Source: Vespula vulgaris (lineage: Eukaryota; Arthropoda; Insecta; Hymenoptera; Vespidae). Taken from it: a stretch of DNA of 64,000 bases. The translations under genes were made by a program, and so were the position numbers. How positions within the stretch are numbered: the stretch's first letter is position 1; each line of letters opens with the position of its first letter. The DNA is taken from assembly GCF_905475345.1 (NCBI RefSeq), contig NC_066609.1:2114501-2178500 (forward strand), read 5' to 3'. The notes beneath the pieces were generated by a model. That model was not told the DNA's origin, did no database searches, and worked only from the letters and a program-made list of their open reading frames with translations. Shown in pieces: positions 31,720 to 43,300 of this stretch.

Positions 31720-32037
31720 CTATACATCCATACATAAATACATATTAAATACATGTCCGTATAAATCATAAACGACCTTGAAAGATTTCTTAGAACCACC
31801 TACGTAGTTGAACCGATCTTTCGATTCGAGAAATCGACTTCGTGCAATCTCGTCGTTAAGTAAACGCCAAGTATGTCTTCCGTATTTGAGATAAAAGAGG
31901 GGAGTAGGGAGGAGGAGGGGAAGGATGGAGGGGTGGAGGGGTATAAGAAGGAGAAAGGGTATGGGTAGGGGTAAACAAAAAAAAATCGCGACCGTGAATC
32001 CATGTGGGCGAAGAACTGGCGCAGATACGCTCAGCAT
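31720..32037 (-). CDS. Possible 105-aa ORF with one hydrophobic segment
   Basis: Minus-strand ATG at 32037-32035. The frame is open from about 32106. Peptide: MLSVSAPVLRPHGFTVAIFF, then a Leu/Pro/Ile-rich hydrophobic stretch (about residues 14-48) coded by a degenerate CCCTCC/CTCCTT tract, then 55 residues of ordinary charged sequence (YLKYGRHTWRLLNDEIARSR ... SKKSFKVVYDLYGHVF) to TAG 31722-31720. It could be a small membrane protein. Alternatively, the pyrimidine tract plus ACGGAAG could be an acceptor for a terminal exon coding only the last ~50 residues. A plus-strand frame at 32002-32250 (RYAQHPLDPVQERYIYPPNE) is equally open, so strand is unproven. No family recognised. Confidence 0.28.
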   Translation of the reverse strand: MLSVSAPVLRPHGFTVAIFFCLPLPIPFLLLIPLHPSILPLLLPTPLFYLKYGRHTWRLLNDEIARSRFLESKDRFNYVGGSKKSFKVVYDLYGHVFNMYLCMDV

Positions 32038-32259
32038 CCACTTGACCCGGTCCAAGAGCGATATATTTATCCACCTAACGAAGGTCTGCGGTGTCAACAC
32101 GAGTCAACAGTGGTCAATAAGCGATCAAGTGGCCTCGCGGCCTACGCCCAATCGTTGTCTACCATGAACCAAGCACGGTTTCGTGACGATAAATCGATTA
32201 CATCGATCGATAAAGTTTCCAGGTCGTATAAATATTATCGGGTGAATTGAAGGAACTGT

Positions 32260-32867
32260 TTCGTTAAACTTTTAATATTCTTATTTAGTTAATCATTATC
32301 GATGATGAAGTATAATAAATATATGGGATTATATAGGAGTTGGAAAAGAATATATTATTATTATTATTATTATTTTATTATATATTGATATATAATATAT
32401 ATATACATATATATATATATATTATTTATAATGTTATTTAATATTAATCATGAAGATATTTTTAATATGTATATATATTATATATGTATAATATATTGTA
32501 AATATATATATAATATAATTATATTAATTATAAATATCAAATTATTTGTATTAAAAAAAATATATATATGATAAAATATTGAACTGATTAATTTTTATTA
32601 AAAATTACTTAGATATTAGCCAAACGCTTTAATAACATCAATCAACGTATTATTAAATGACATTACTGTTCCATATTATATCATAACGTTTATTCACGTA
32701 ATAAATTTATATAAATATCGTAGTATTATTTATCCAAATTTCTTAAAAATTACTTGGTCAATATTTTTCTTTCTTTCTTTTTTTTTCTTTTCTTTTCTTT
32801 TTTTATACAGATACATAGATGATACCAAATATATCGATGGATATAACTTTTAATACAAAAAAATTTC

Positions 32868-32911
<44 letters not shown>

Positions 32912-33060
32912 ATAAAAAAAAATAAAGAAACTACGAAAATTCGATGGTACACGCAAAAGATGTGATAATGAAAGAGGAAGATCTTGGTTTCTGAACCCGA
33001 ACGACTTGACCTCACATCTACGTGTCAACGGTTCACATTAATTCGGTCGAATTAATCTTC
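32260..33060. repeat. AT-rich DNA with TTA, TA and TTTC repeats
   Basis: TTA at about 32350-32377, AT-only palindromic DNA at about 32385-32575, TTTC/T tract at about 32765-32805, (TA)n at about 32870-32909. No gene. Confidence 0.8.
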
Positions 33061-33870
33061 GGTGTCGAGGAAGAAAGATAGAAAGAGAAAGAGAAAGGAA
33101 GACTGAGACAGAAAGAGAGAGAGAGAGAAAGTGAGAGAGTAAGAGAAAACAGACCTTTGCATTGAAGACGCAACCCTACTTGCCCATCGTTCCTTCTCTC
33201 GCCCTTGCACGGATTTATTATTTAATCAACCAACTCGATTCTCGTGTTCCCTTGTAAGCCTCACATATAAGTAATCTTAACTATAAATTTTTCAGATTTT
33301 TCTTTCTTCTTCTCTCTCTCGTTCTTTCTTTCTTTTTTTTTTTTTTCCTCGATATAAAAAGTTACACGTCAAAATCTTTACGCGCAAAAGAAGAAAAGTA
33401 ATAAATAAATTTAATCCAAAAAAAAAATAAATAAATAAAATAAAATAAAATAAAAAAGGTCGCGAATTCTTCAAATCGTATGTGTGTATGTATCTATTAA
33501 TTATAATGTGCGAGAAGAAGAAGAAAAAGAGGTGGAAAAAAAAAAGTATAAAAAAGACAAAAAAAAAGAAATAACAAATTTTGATTATGATTGTCGTCAT
33601 AAACGCGTCGATATACATATTTACGAATCGATTTCGATTAATTTTACATATTATACATATGTATAGATACGTATGTATTTATGTATATATTTATGTATAT
33701 ATGTATGTATGTATGTAACTACGTGCTTGGAATCGTCGATGATTATATTCACGATAATAATTCAATCGTAGATATCGCACGTTGCTCGAAGGATAACGCG
33801 TTCGATTAAACGAGCTGTGATTAATGAGATAAATCACGATCGATCGAATCCGAATCTTATATATACATAC
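33061..33870. other. GA tract, T/A-rich DNA and TATG repeats
   Basis: GA-rich at about 33070-33146, T-rich at about 33300-33348, AAAT/AAAAT repeats at about 33419-33452 and TATG at about 33668-33716. No gene recognised. Confidence 0.65.
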
Positions 33871-33874
33871 ACGT

Positions 33875-33876
33875 AT

Positions 33877-33925
<49 letters not shown>

Positions 33926-34039
33926 ATAAATCTTGTTGCGAATGAGATTAACATGTTGCTTGTGCCATTGTGTAGATCGTTGGCTGCTAACGAATTTTAA
34001 TTAATACGTTTTAATATGTTTGTATATATTTATTAATAC

Positions 34040-34086
<47 letters not shown>

Positions 34087-34425
34087 TAAAAAAGAATTGT
34101 AATTTGATATTATATCTATATATACTTATATAAACTTACAATTACACATACACATATATCTATATAAATTATTATATAAGTATGTGTATATATAATATTA
34201 TAATTACATATATATATTACAATTATATATATATATATGAATATATGTATATATATAATACAGTTACACACACATAATATATATGTATGTATGTATGTAT
34301 GATATATATATACACATAAAACATTATTATTATATATATTTTTAAAATATTATGTGTGTGTGTGTACATATATAATTTAAAATTTATATATAATAAGTCA
34401 TGAAAATATTGATAAAAAATATTGT

Positions 34426-34456
<31 letters not shown>

Positions 34457-34470
34457 TATTATTTTAAGAT
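33875..34470. repeat. (TA)n-rich block with TATG, GT and TTA repeats
   Basis: (TA)n at about 33880-33912 and 34041-34081, AT palindromic DNA to 34400, TTA at about 34427-34461. Confidence 0.85.
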
Positions 34471-34635
34471 AATAGCATCTGAATTAAATAATCAAGAATA
34501 TATCGAGATTCTATCAGTAAGTTAAATAAATTTCTATTACCAAACTAGCGAACATCAAAGAAATATAGACACGAGTGAAAGGAGGAGAAGAAGGTGGGAG
34601 AGGAGTGGGGAGAGGGAGGGGAATAAAGGAGAGGT

Positions 34636-34860
34636 ATGCTTCGATTCTTCGATATGCCGTGCAAAATACGAGGAGTTGTCTTCCTTATAACAGCTGACTC
34701 GATCCCACGACCTTATCGCCAATTCATCAATGATTTAACTCGTACGTGTGTGCTCATGTGTGTGCTCGTGTGTGTGTTTGTGTGTGTGTGTGTTTCTCTG
34801 TTCGTTTGTTGCGATCGGCACGAAACGGTTAGGTATACTTATTTCTATGAGTTAGGGTGA
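34636..34860 (+). CDS. 74-aa ORF across an island and a GT repeat (weak)
   Basis: ATG at 34636. MLRFFDMPCKIRGVVFLITA and DSIPRPYRQFINDLTR are of ordinary composition, then (GT)n codes Cys/Val repeats, then CDRHETVRYTYFYELG. The segment 34680-34740 also has E-box (CAGCTG) and homeodomain-like (ATGATTTA) strings, so a regulatory element is as likely as coding. Confidence 0.15.
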   Translation: MLRFFDMPCKIRGVVFLITADSIPRPYRQFINDLTRTCVLMCVLVCVFVCVCVSLFVCCDRHETVRYTYFYELG

Positions 34861-35040
34861 AGGAACTCTATCATTCTCTCAGTCTTTCTCTTTATCTTTA
34901 TCTTTATCTTTCACACTGTTTTTTTCTCTCTTTTGACTTTTGATCGATAAGGATATTAATCTTAAACGATTGAAAGTTTTAAATGATCGATTCGATCAGG
35001 GTAATTAATTAAGTGATTTAATAAGTATTACGAACGTAAT

Positions 35041-35181
35041 AAATATATATATATATATATATATATATTTTATTAATTGATATAAATGATTTGTTTCTTT
35101 CTTTCTTTTATATATTTATTACACGTTGTCGAGCACGAAATAAAAGATAACGCGTCATAAATTTACAATAACAATAATAGT

Positions 35182-35223
<42 letters not shown>

Positions 35224-35370
35224 AATAATAATAATAAATAAATAAACGTTTAACAAAAAAAATTATTATTTCCCCGATAGAAGAAGCTTTTCTTCGAAAA
35301 AGTATTGAAACGTTTCGAGAATTGTAAAAAGAAGTACACACACACACACAAAGACACACACACACAGACA
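35041..35370. repeat. (TA)n, (CAA)n/(AAT)n and (CA)n
   Basis: (TA)n at about 35043-35069, about 50 bp of CAA repeats passing into AAT at 35182-35240, (CA)n at about 35335-35366. Confidence 0.9.
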
Positions 35371-35601
35371 TATCCTATATACATACGATCGAATCTTACG
35401 GATATCCTCTTACGAAAAATCCTCTATCGCGAATCACGAATAGTTAATGCGTTACATCTGTCGATTTATCTACCTCTATCTCTATCTTTCTTTATCTCCA
35501 TCCCCATATATCAAAAAGTGAAACGGAAAGGAAGCTTATTTGAGAATATCAATACAATTATATCTTTGCCATCTTAATACCGGAATTCTTCGTTTACCGA
35601 A

Positions 35602-35640
35602 CTAAACATGCACTTGGTAAATATCACCATAGTCGGCCAT
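35602..35640 (-). CDS. 12-codon ORF with ideal start context (noted for its motif)
   Basis: Minus-strand ACAAAAATGGCC at 35640 opens MADYGDIYQVHV then TAG. Far too short to call a gene. Recorded because the start is another AAAATGGC site. Confidence 0.07.
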   Translation of the reverse strand: MADYGDIYQVHV

Positions 35641-35649
35641 TTTTGTTTT

Positions 35650-35710
35650 CTTCCTTTTCTATCTTTTACTTCCTCTTTCTTTCTCTCTCTATCTCTCTGT
35701 ATCTCTCTCT

Positions 35711-35752
<42 letters not shown>

Positions 35753-35760
35753 GTATCTTT
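35650..35760. repeat. CT-rich and (TA)n tract
   Basis: TTTC/CT at about 35650-35710 and (TA)n at about 35717-35750. Confidence 0.85.
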
Positions 35761-35799
35761 TAGGGTGCACAGACCACTCGATGTATCAATGGGACACAA

Positions 35800-36153
35800 A
35801 TGCGACAATCTAAATATTTGTTAGTCAGATTAGCCACCCTCTTCTGCTACTCAGTAGTAGTCTCAGGCTTCCTGTTACTATTTCTCATCCTCATCCTCGT
35901 TCTCCTTCTCCTTCTTCTTTTCTCTCCCACTCTCTTTCTCTCTTTCTATCCTTTTTTCTTCTCCCTTTTGAAAAATTCTACCTTTAAGATCCTATTCCAC
36001 ATCTGTCCTTCCTGTTATTGTTATACGTTTGTAACAATCGATATCGAAAATAATCGGTATTATGATAGAAATACCAGAGACGTTTTACGAAGCAAATCTT
36101 CTTTTTTTTTGGGCTTATATTGTTTCTTTTTTTTTTTTTTGGTTTCTTGGTAA
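35800..36153 (+). CDS. Possible 117-aa membrane-like ORF
   Basis: ATG at 35800. MRQSKYLLVRLATLFCYSVV leads into one long hydrophobic region (to about residue 55, coded partly by CTC/CTT repeats), then KNSTFKILFHICPSCYCYTF, a charged segment (IDIENNRYYDRNTRDVLRSK) and a Phe-rich end coded by T runs. It resembles a membrane protein, but T/C-rich DNA produces such peptides by chance. No family recognised. Confidence 0.17.
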   Translation: MRQSKYLLVRLATLFCYSVVVSGFLLLFLILILVLLLLLLFSPTLFLSFYPFFFSLLKNSTFKILFHICPSCYCYTFVTIDIENNRYYDRNTRDVLRSKSSFFLGLYCFFFFFLVSW

Positions 36154-37070
36154 TCGATTTCACGCACAGTGTATCGATTAATCGGTTTTTTTCTTTTTGT
36201 TTTTTTTTTTTTTGTTTTTTTTAATGTCCCTCGGACGATCTCAATTAGGGTGAGGGACGATTTTTACGATGTTGAATAAATTAGGGTAATAATTTCTTTT
36301 TCTTTTTTCACTATTATAAATTGTTAGTAAATTTAATGATATAGATATGTCGTCGTATGGTGTACCGTAGTTTAGTTTATGTATATATAAATTATTAAAT
36401 ATTGTTGACGGTAATTAATTATCATTATAATATTCGAATGCGATAATCATCGTTAACATTTATTTATTTAAACATAGATAGAATAAATTCCATATGAAAA
36501 TATTTTTTTTTATTAAGAAATTCTATCGAATTATTAATAATTAATACCGATACTCTACTGATCAATACGATTCAATGACAATGATATTTTTACGTAATAC
36601 GATAATGTTTATTAATACATATCAATAAAATAAATTAAACGATAGTTATTAAAAATTACGATACTTATTAACTAATTCATTAACCAATTATTAATACAAT
36701 TATTACAAACAATAGAAAAATAATAATATTAATAATAATAATATTATATTATACATTATAGTTTTATATATATTAGTATACAATATTATATATATAATAC
36801 TATACTTACACATATTTATTTACACATATTTAGAATACATTTAAGCAAACATTTTTTATTAACTAATCCAATAAACAATTACACACATACACGTACAGAC
36901 CTATATAATAAGATACATAAAAAAACGAACGTTTTTTAAAAAATGAACATTACATAAAAAAAAACAAGATTTAAACAAAACAAGATAATATATATATATA
37001 TATAAAATAAGAATATAACTATATAATAGCATAAAAAATATATATATATGTATATAAGCATATAAGTCGA
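36154..37070. other. AT-rich sequence, nothing recognised
   Basis: T run near 36198-36212 and AT-only DNA at about 36720-36800 and 36980-37050. Dense stops. Confidence 0.65.
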
Positions 37071-37079
37071 AGAAGAAGC

Positions 37080-37210
37080 CGGTTACTTATATACTTCGTG
37101 CCCCGTCGAACTCTTTTTCCCGATTAGCGAGATAATACTCCGTTAGCGTGTTAATCTCACAGAGCGATCTTATTGCGCGTAAAAGCCGTGCCCACAAGAA
37201 GAGGCCAGGT
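37080..37210. other. Complex GC-richer island, regulatory-like
   Basis: About 130 bp with homeodomain-type TAATC/GATTA strings (CGATTAGCGAGATAATAC, GTGTTAATCTCA). A short plus frame (LISQSDLIARKSRAHKKRPG) precedes the (CT)n at 37213. Exon or non-coding element undecided. Confidence 0.3.
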
Positions 37211-37473
37211 GCTTTTTTTTTTCTTTCTCTCTCTCTCTCTCTCTCTCTCTTTTTCTCTCTCTCTCCTTTCTTTCTTTTTCCTACGACGATGCACCTTCAA
37301 AGGGGAGAAATCCGAAAGATCTATATATTCTCTCTCTCTCTCTCTTTCTTTTTTTTCTTTTTTGATCCTTAGATGATTCTCAAGCGTGGAAAGAAAGGAT
37401 CAGAAAGTTTAAAACTCTTTAAAAGCTTCTCTACAATTATATACATACATATATATACATATACACACATACA

Positions 37474-37518
<45 letters not shown>

Positions 37519-37660
37519 GATATACTTACATGTATATATACATATCCATGAATATACTTATGTATATACTTACGTATGTACATATATTATAATTAAATAT
37601 GTTTGTGTTAATGCATGTATACATGTATGTATGTATGTATGTATGTATGTATGTAGAAAG
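37211..37660. repeat. (CT)n, (TA)n and (TATG)n microsatellites
   Basis: (CT)n at about 37222-37266 and 37331-37347, (TA)n at about 37477-37513, TATG at about 37620-37653. Confidence 0.9.
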
Positions 37661-37682
37661 GTATAGATAAAATTTCTATATA

Positions 37683-37793
37683 CGTATAAGTGATAAATCA
37701 CTGGCCGTTGTAATGATCCATCGATCTTCGATGGGTCGACTAATCCGACGACCGGTACTACTACTATCGACTTATCTCGTTTGCGTATAACCA
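37683..37793 (-). CDS. Exon-like segment with good acceptor, no clear donor
   Basis: Minus strand: CTTTCTGAAGGTTTTTCATAG ends at 37794 and the following frame (entry phase 1) reads VIRKRDKSIVVVPVVGLVDP then SKIDGSLQRPVIYH before drifting into TATG-repeat peptide. There is no strong donor; TAC|GTATAT near 37685 is the best. A shorter ATG frame is open on plus. Function unknown. Confidence 0.18.
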
Positions 37794-37799
37794 CTATGA

Positions 37800-38460
37800 A
37801 AAACCTTCAGAAAGCGGATATTCTCGATCGTTTCACTATGTTGTCGTCGTGAGACTTTAAACGATAGAAAGAGATATGTACACATACTATATATACTTAT
37901 ATACATACGTCGTAAATGCATGCATACATACATGTATGTATGTATGTGTAGATAGGAGAGATTCAGTAGACGATGTCAACAGCTGTGATCCGTTTTGTTG
38001 ATCCTAAACGAACGATCCTAAATCCGAGATAACTAATACTCCGTTCACGAAATCCGACACTCTGCAATACTTATCGATATGTGTGTATTAGTAAATCGTA
38101 TCGAATAATACGAGATTAAATTCATTTGTGTTTATGTACGTACGTATTATCGATCGTTCGTCTTATTTTATATGTGTGTGTGTGTGTGTGTGTATGCGTA
38201 TACATATGCATCTTTTTTTCTATCTTTCTTTCTTTTTTTTTTTGTCATCCCTCTTTACACTATTTCTTTTTTCTCAAATATCTCATATCGTCAGATTTTC
38301 TTGGAATTTGATTACAAAAAAAAAAAAAAAGAGAAAAAAAATAAAAGGAAATAAAGAATAAATTAATTTATTGATAAGAAATTATTAGTTTCCTAACAAG
38401 ATTTTTCGAAACATTTAAACGTTCATTTAAGTACTTTATATCGATTTGATTATAATGTTA
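37800..38460. other. Complex DNA with TATG, GT and T/A tracts
   Basis: TATG at about 37932-37948, (GT)n at about 38172-38194, T and A runs at about 38215-38350. No gene recognised. Confidence 0.6.
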
Positions 38461-38647
38461 GAGAGCATTGACACTTAGCAATGGTTTGAAAAAGAGAGAG
38501 AAAGAAAGACAGAGAAAAAGAGAGAGAGAGAGAGAGACAGGAAATATTCTCTTATTTAATCGACGAAGAATGAATATTTCGATTCGAATGGAATCGTATA
38601 ATCATAAAAAAATTATTAAAAGAGCCAATAATTTTATGGGAAAAGCC

Positions 38648-38656
38648 TTCTCTCTC

Positions 38657-38697
<41 letters not shown>

Positions 38698-38870
38698 ACG
38701 CGTACTCGTGTGTCGCGTCCTGCGGCGCGTTACGTGTGGGTTCACCGATCAGACCAGGTGTCGGTTTTCGCTCGGCAGGAGGGTTCCATGATGTTAAAGC
38801 GAATGCACACATAGACATAACACACACACATACGCATACAGATAGAGACATACATACATACATATATATA
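38648..38870. other. (CT)n followed by GC-rich island and CA repeats
   Basis: (CT)n at about 38650-38692. 38697-38810 is GC-rich and open on both strands (minus MSMCAFALTSWNPPAERKPT ...; plus CGFTDQTRCRFSLGRRVP), then CACATACA repeats. No splice site pair favours either strand. Confidence 0.35.
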
Positions 38871-39028
38871 CACAGGTATGTACATTTGCCGTACCCTGGA
38901 AACGAAAAAATAAAAAATATTCGCGTTTTGGATTACAAAAAATGATGTGAAATATCTTCGATTAACAAGAAAAAGAAAAAAGCAAAAGAAAAAAATCGAT
39001 AGTATCTATAATTATAAATTATTTTCTT

Positions 39029-39029
<1 letters not shown>

Positions 39030-39088
<59 letters not shown>

Positions 39089-39290
39089 TTACTGTGTGTG
39101 TATATATATTCGTTTTTAAAGAACAAAAAAATAAATAAATATATAAAACAATAATTTAAAATCGTAGATAAGTTGTTATGATAGAAAAATAAAAGAATGA
39201 GCAAAAAAGAAAAAATCTATAGTGTCTATAAATACAAATTATCTGTTATATGTGTATACGTTCCCAAAAAAAAAAAAAAAAAAAAAAAAT
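39030..39290. repeat. (TA)n/(CA)n compound and A26 run
   Basis: (TA)n then (CA)n at about 39031-39084, and a run of about 25 A at 39266-39289. Confidence 0.9.
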
Positions 39291-39514
39291 ACGAATGAAA
39301 AAAATTCTGAAAAAAATTATGGATATTGTAAATATCAATCATATTTTATATTGTAATGGTATCAATGGAGATTTTTCTTTTTTTCTCGTTAGAAAATGAA
39401 ATTATAGAATCGATGGTAGTAATCAATGAAAGAACATGAAAGAACATACATACATACATACACACACATATATATATACACCCATGTACGTAAGTAGTTG
39501 GCAGTATTATTCGA

Positions 39515-39766
39515 ATGTTACAACACGCGTCGAACGTGCTCAGGAAGCTCTTTTCCTTCTCTCGTAGTATTTTGATAAGGATGCGTTCTTCGTCCTCCCC
39601 CTCTCCTACCCCCTCCCACCTCCTTTCTACCCCATCTTTCGTCCTTCCTCCCCTTTTTTCGTCCATGACCAACTTTACTTGTGTTGGACACGATCCTAAA
39701 CACGGAAGGATTTACATAATTAGATTTCTATTATTTTTACAGATGCGACCGTGCGTTTCTCTGTGA
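39515..39766 (+). CDS. Possible 83-aa ORF, Ser/Pro-rich centre
   Basis: ATG at 39515. MLQHASNVLRKLFSFSRSIL, a Ser/Pro/Leu-rich centre coded by a degenerate CTCC tract, then MTNFTCVGHDPKHGRIYIIR and a TGA at 39764-39766. A very good acceptor (TTTCTATTATTTTTACAG) at 39725-39742 lies inside, so only the final codons might be exon. No family recognised. Confidence 0.18.
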   Translation: MLQHASNVLRKLFSFSRSILIRMRSSSSPSPTPSHLLSTPSFVLPPLFSSMTNFTCVGHDPKHGRIYIIRFLLFLQMRPCVSL

Positions 39767-39789
39767 GAAAGAAAGAGAGAGATAAAGAT

Positions 39790-39793
39790 AGAG

Positions 39794-39842
<49 letters not shown>

Positions 39843-40006
39843 TAGATAAATAGATAGGACGTATGCTCTTTCTGTCTCTCTCTCTCTCTTTCTTTCTTTT
39901 TCTGTTGTTCATGTTTCTTTCAAAGTGGCGCGTGTCGTCGTCTAAACAATCATCGAATTTTCTAATCACACGTTTCTTTTTGAACGAGACTAACGAGTGG
40001 GTAAAT

Positions 40007-40038
<32 letters not shown>

Positions 40039-40265
40039 GGTCCTCTTATTCTGAATCCGGGATACGTGTCGCGTTGTCTATCTATTTCGAAAGTAAAATG
40101 CCTGGCTAAATATTATGAATCATTGTGAAAAAGAAAGAAAGACAGGGGAGATTATATTCCTTTTTATTCCGTTGCGTTGGCTTCGACGATTTCTTTCTTT
40201 TCTCTTTCTTCTTCTTTTTTTTTATTTATTTATTTATTTATTTATTCATTTTTTTTTTTTTTTAG
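39790..40265. repeat. (GA)n, (CT)n, (GA)n and (TTTA)n tracts
   Basis: (GA)n at about 39798-39842, CT near 39872-39892, (GA)n at about 40011-40037, TTTA then T run at about 40218-40263. Confidence 0.9.
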
Positions 40266-40800
40266 TTAGATGTGTAATAATTTTTTGTCGAATAATTTTT
40301 TGTTCGAAGAGAAAATTATGCAGAGAAAAGGGAATGTTGAAATGAAGAAACGCAAAGTGGAGAGAGATAGATTTTTATGGAGTCTTTAAGGAGTGAGAGA
40401 GGAAATATTTTGATCGTTAAATTCGATTCGAATGATTTTTTTTTATATATTTATTTATTTGTTAAATTAGCTTTAACAATTTCTTTTGATTTAATACGAT
40501 CGATTAATCATTCTTATCTCTTTTTAATTGGAATAAAAAATCTTGTAGAAAGAAAGAAATGAATAATGAAAAGAATAAAAAATACAATTGTTGAACAAAA
40601 AAAGAGAGACGGATACTATTAAACATCTTTTCTTATACACATGTTAAATTAGCTTTAACAATCTTTCTTTATTCAACACGATATTCAATAATCATTATTA
40701 TTCCTTTTCAATTCGAGTAATCCAATAAAAGAAAGTGAAAATAAAGACGAACGATAGGAAGAAGAAGAACAAGAATAAAATATTGAGAAATGAGAAATGA
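40266..40800. other. AT-rich DNA with a diverged duplication
   Basis: GTTAAATTAGCTTTAACAAT at about 40459 recurs at about 40644, each followed by a CTTT.../TTAATACGAT-like segment. No gene recognised. Confidence 0.55.
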
Positions 40801-41211
40801 ATGAAAAATGTTGATAGGGGAAGAAAGGAAGATATTTTCTTAAAGGAGAAAAAAAAAGGAAAAAGAAAAAGGAAAGGAAAGAAGAGAAAGAGAGAGAAAG
40901 AGAAAGAGAGAAAGAGAAAGAGAGAAAGAGAGAGAGAGACGAATTATATTAGTACTCAAAAGTATATATACCACGTGCCTAAGTACTATGTCCTTGAAAA
41001 AGAGAGACAAGATATACTATGTACCTACTACCCTCTCAAAGATGGGCTCTTTCGATTAACACGCCAATCCGGAAACGGAAGACTCCTCTCTCTCTCTCTC
41101 TCTATCTCTATCTCTCTTTTTCTCTCTCTCTCTCTCTGTCTTTTTTTTTTTCTTAAAGCTTCCAAAAGAAAGGGAAGATACGTGCGAAGATACTTAACCC
41201 TTCGTAGGTGA
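40801..41211 (+). CDS. 136-codon ORF crossing GA and CT repeats
   Basis: ATG at 40801. A Lys/Arg/Glu-rich N-terminus from (GAAA)n, then about 50 residues of ordinary sequence (TNYISTQKYIYHVPKYYVLE, KERQDILCTYYPLKDGLFRL), then Ser/Leu from (CT)n and a basic end (SKRKGRYVRRYLTLR) with a CGTAG|GTGAAA donor-like site at the stop. Only 40940-41075 is convincing as potentially coding. No family recognised. Confidence 0.17.
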   Translation: MKNVDRGRKEDIFLKEKKKGKRKRKGKKRKREKEKERKRKRERERETNYISTQKYIYHVPKYYVLEKERQDILCTYYPLKDGLFRLTRQSGNGRLLSLSLSISISLFLSLSLCLFFFLKASKRKGRYVRRYLTLRR

Positions 41212-41265
41212 AAGGGAAGAGAGAACCATATTTGAAATTCGATCTTATTTGCCACCCTATACGAA

Positions 41266-41268
41266 AAG

Positions 41269-41302
<34 letters not shown>

Positions 41303-41779
41303 ATGATTGTAAAGCAGATTTTCAACTTCCTGCGTAGCTGCCTGTTTTATTTTTATTTCTCTTTATTTTCGTTCTCTTCAATTTCTTTTCTCTAATCTTA
41401 GGTATTATAATAAGTCAATTTAATGTTGTATAATTCGTATAGTTATACGTTATCTTGTTAAATTTTTATCTTGCATATTCCTTTTTTTGTTTGTCTGTTG
41501 TTTTCTTTTCCTCTTCTTCTTTCTTTCTTTTTTTTTTAGTAACTCTTTTGAAAAATTGTATTAAAGGTAATCTGCGAGATCGTGATCTTGGACTTGCAAG
41601 TAAATAAATAAATAAATAAATAAATATCAAGGAAATGATAATTCTCGTAGGAAAGGACAAGTCAAGATGTATCATATATATGTACGTAAATATATAATGT
41701 ACTCATTTTATTAGTATATTTGCTCTCCTGGGAACAAGAATGATCCTGACGTTACTAGGAAAATAAAATAATTAAAAAA

Positions 41780-41817
<38 letters not shown>

Positions 41818-41991
41818 AAAAAAGAACTAAGAATAAAACTGTGAGCAATCTTAGAGGAAATTGCATCGAAAAGAAAAAGGAGAACAGTAAAAAAGAAAGA
41901 GTGAACAACGAGAGAAAGAAAACGAAATCAAATTAAAAAAAAAAAGAAAAAATAATATGAACAAAACAACAGGATAAAGAAGAGAAATATC

Positions 41992-42034
<43 letters not shown>

Positions 42035-42035
42035 T
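41266..42035. repeat. (GA)n, AAAT, (GA)n and (AAT)n microsatellites
   Basis: (GA)n at about 41269-41300, AAAT at about 41601-41625, (GA)n at about 41784-41815, (AAT)n at about 41994-42033. AT-rich DNA between. Confidence 0.85.
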
Positions 42036-42168
42036 AAAAAAATAAATAAATTAAAAAAAAACCCCATCAAAAACGAGTTTTCTCAAGGAAGGATAATTCG
42101 AATCGATGATCGCGTGTCCCAGATGAAGATACTACCAGGATCATATCTTAATTAGAACGCATGACCGG

Positions 42169-42182
42169 CGAATCCGGATTCG
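42169..42182. repeat. 14-bp perfect palindrome CGAATCCGGATTCG
   Basis: Perfect dyad symmetry in a short GC-richer stretch. It could be a dimeric transcription-factor site or chance. Confidence 0.8.
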
Positions 42183-42282
42183 TTCGAAGTATATATAATA
42201 ATATTTTTCAAATACACGCATAAACACACAAACATATACACACGGACGTACTGACACATATAAAAATTTTACCACAAACACC

Positions 42283-42369
42283 ATGGTAAAACGTGATACA
42301 GTCAAAAAGCAACGCTACCGCGAGGAGTCGTCGTATTTGCTCACACACGAAAACACGAGATGCAATTAA
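42283..42369 (+). CDS. 28-aa small ORF with optimal start context
   Basis: ACACCATGG at 42283 is an optimal initiation context. The peptide starts MVKRDTVKKQRYREESSYLL and stops at TAA 42367-42369. No repeat sequence inside. An overlapping frame is open from about 42290 to 42832 (about 180 codons) but crosses TA, CT, GT and GA repeats. The DNA also contains ATGCAATTA twice (about 42360, 42409), a homeodomain/POU-like string, so a regulatory element is possible. No family recognised. Confidence 0.2.
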   Translation: MVKRDTVKKQRYREESSYLLTHENTRCN

Positions 42370-42425
42370 AGTTCAGCAGAAGCAAGCAAGAACGCATTTC
42401 CGGCGAAGATGCAATTATACGAGGG

Positions 42426-42427
<2 letters not shown>

Positions 42428-42473
<46 letters not shown>

Positions 42474-43300
42474 GTATATACACGTGTATGTACTCTTTTT
42501 CTCTCAGTTTCTCTCTTTCTCTCTCTATCTATCTATCTCTCTTTCTATATTCGATTAATGACTCGACGAATTATGGACACCGTTCGGTGAACTTAATTTA
42601 TAGAGCCGTGTGTTTCATTTTCGAAAACGATACACGATATCTACTACTTATACGCCCTCGCATCTCGACTCTGATTAAATTTGTATATATGTGTGTGTTT
42701 GTGTTTGTGTGTAGGTATGCGAGTAGGTGTGTGTATGTATTTATAATAATGTATTTGAGAGAGAGAGAGAGAGAGAGAATTTATTACGCAAATAGTATAA
42801 GTGTAGAAGGTCTACGACACGTAATATGCTAAGACGTGGGTTATTTTATTTTTAATTAGAAATGCGGACAAATGATATGCTTCTTACATATCGTATGAAT
42901 CGATGCAAATGTTAGAAAAAAGAGAGAGAGAGAGAGAGAGAGAGATTATTTCGTAATCATACAAGTGTGAAAAAAATGATTTATATAATAAACGACAAAA
43001 GCGATAATTTTGTCTTTGATTAAAAATACGTAAATAAATACGTGATTCTCTTGATTATATGAATCACTAATTTGTATTTATATATTATATTTATATACAT
43101 TATGTACGTGAATATATATTACACGAATCAATAATCGTTTTAAAGTAGTATGTCTCTCTTTTATTTTTTTACTTCTTTTTTTATTTCGTAATAGGATTTT
43201 TTCTCTTTTTTCTTTTTTCTTTAGAATGGTAATATTTATTATTTGTTTTCGAATATCCGACACATGGCTTATCCGAATGAAATGTTTGATTTATATAGAT
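42428..43300. repeat. (TA)n, CT, GT and (GA)n tracts with unique DNA between
   Basis: (TA)n at about 42429-42467, CT/TATC at about 42500-42545, GT at about 42688-42712, (GA)n at about 42757-42778 and 42921-42945. 42560-42680 is complex and open in the long plus frame noted above. Confidence 0.8.
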
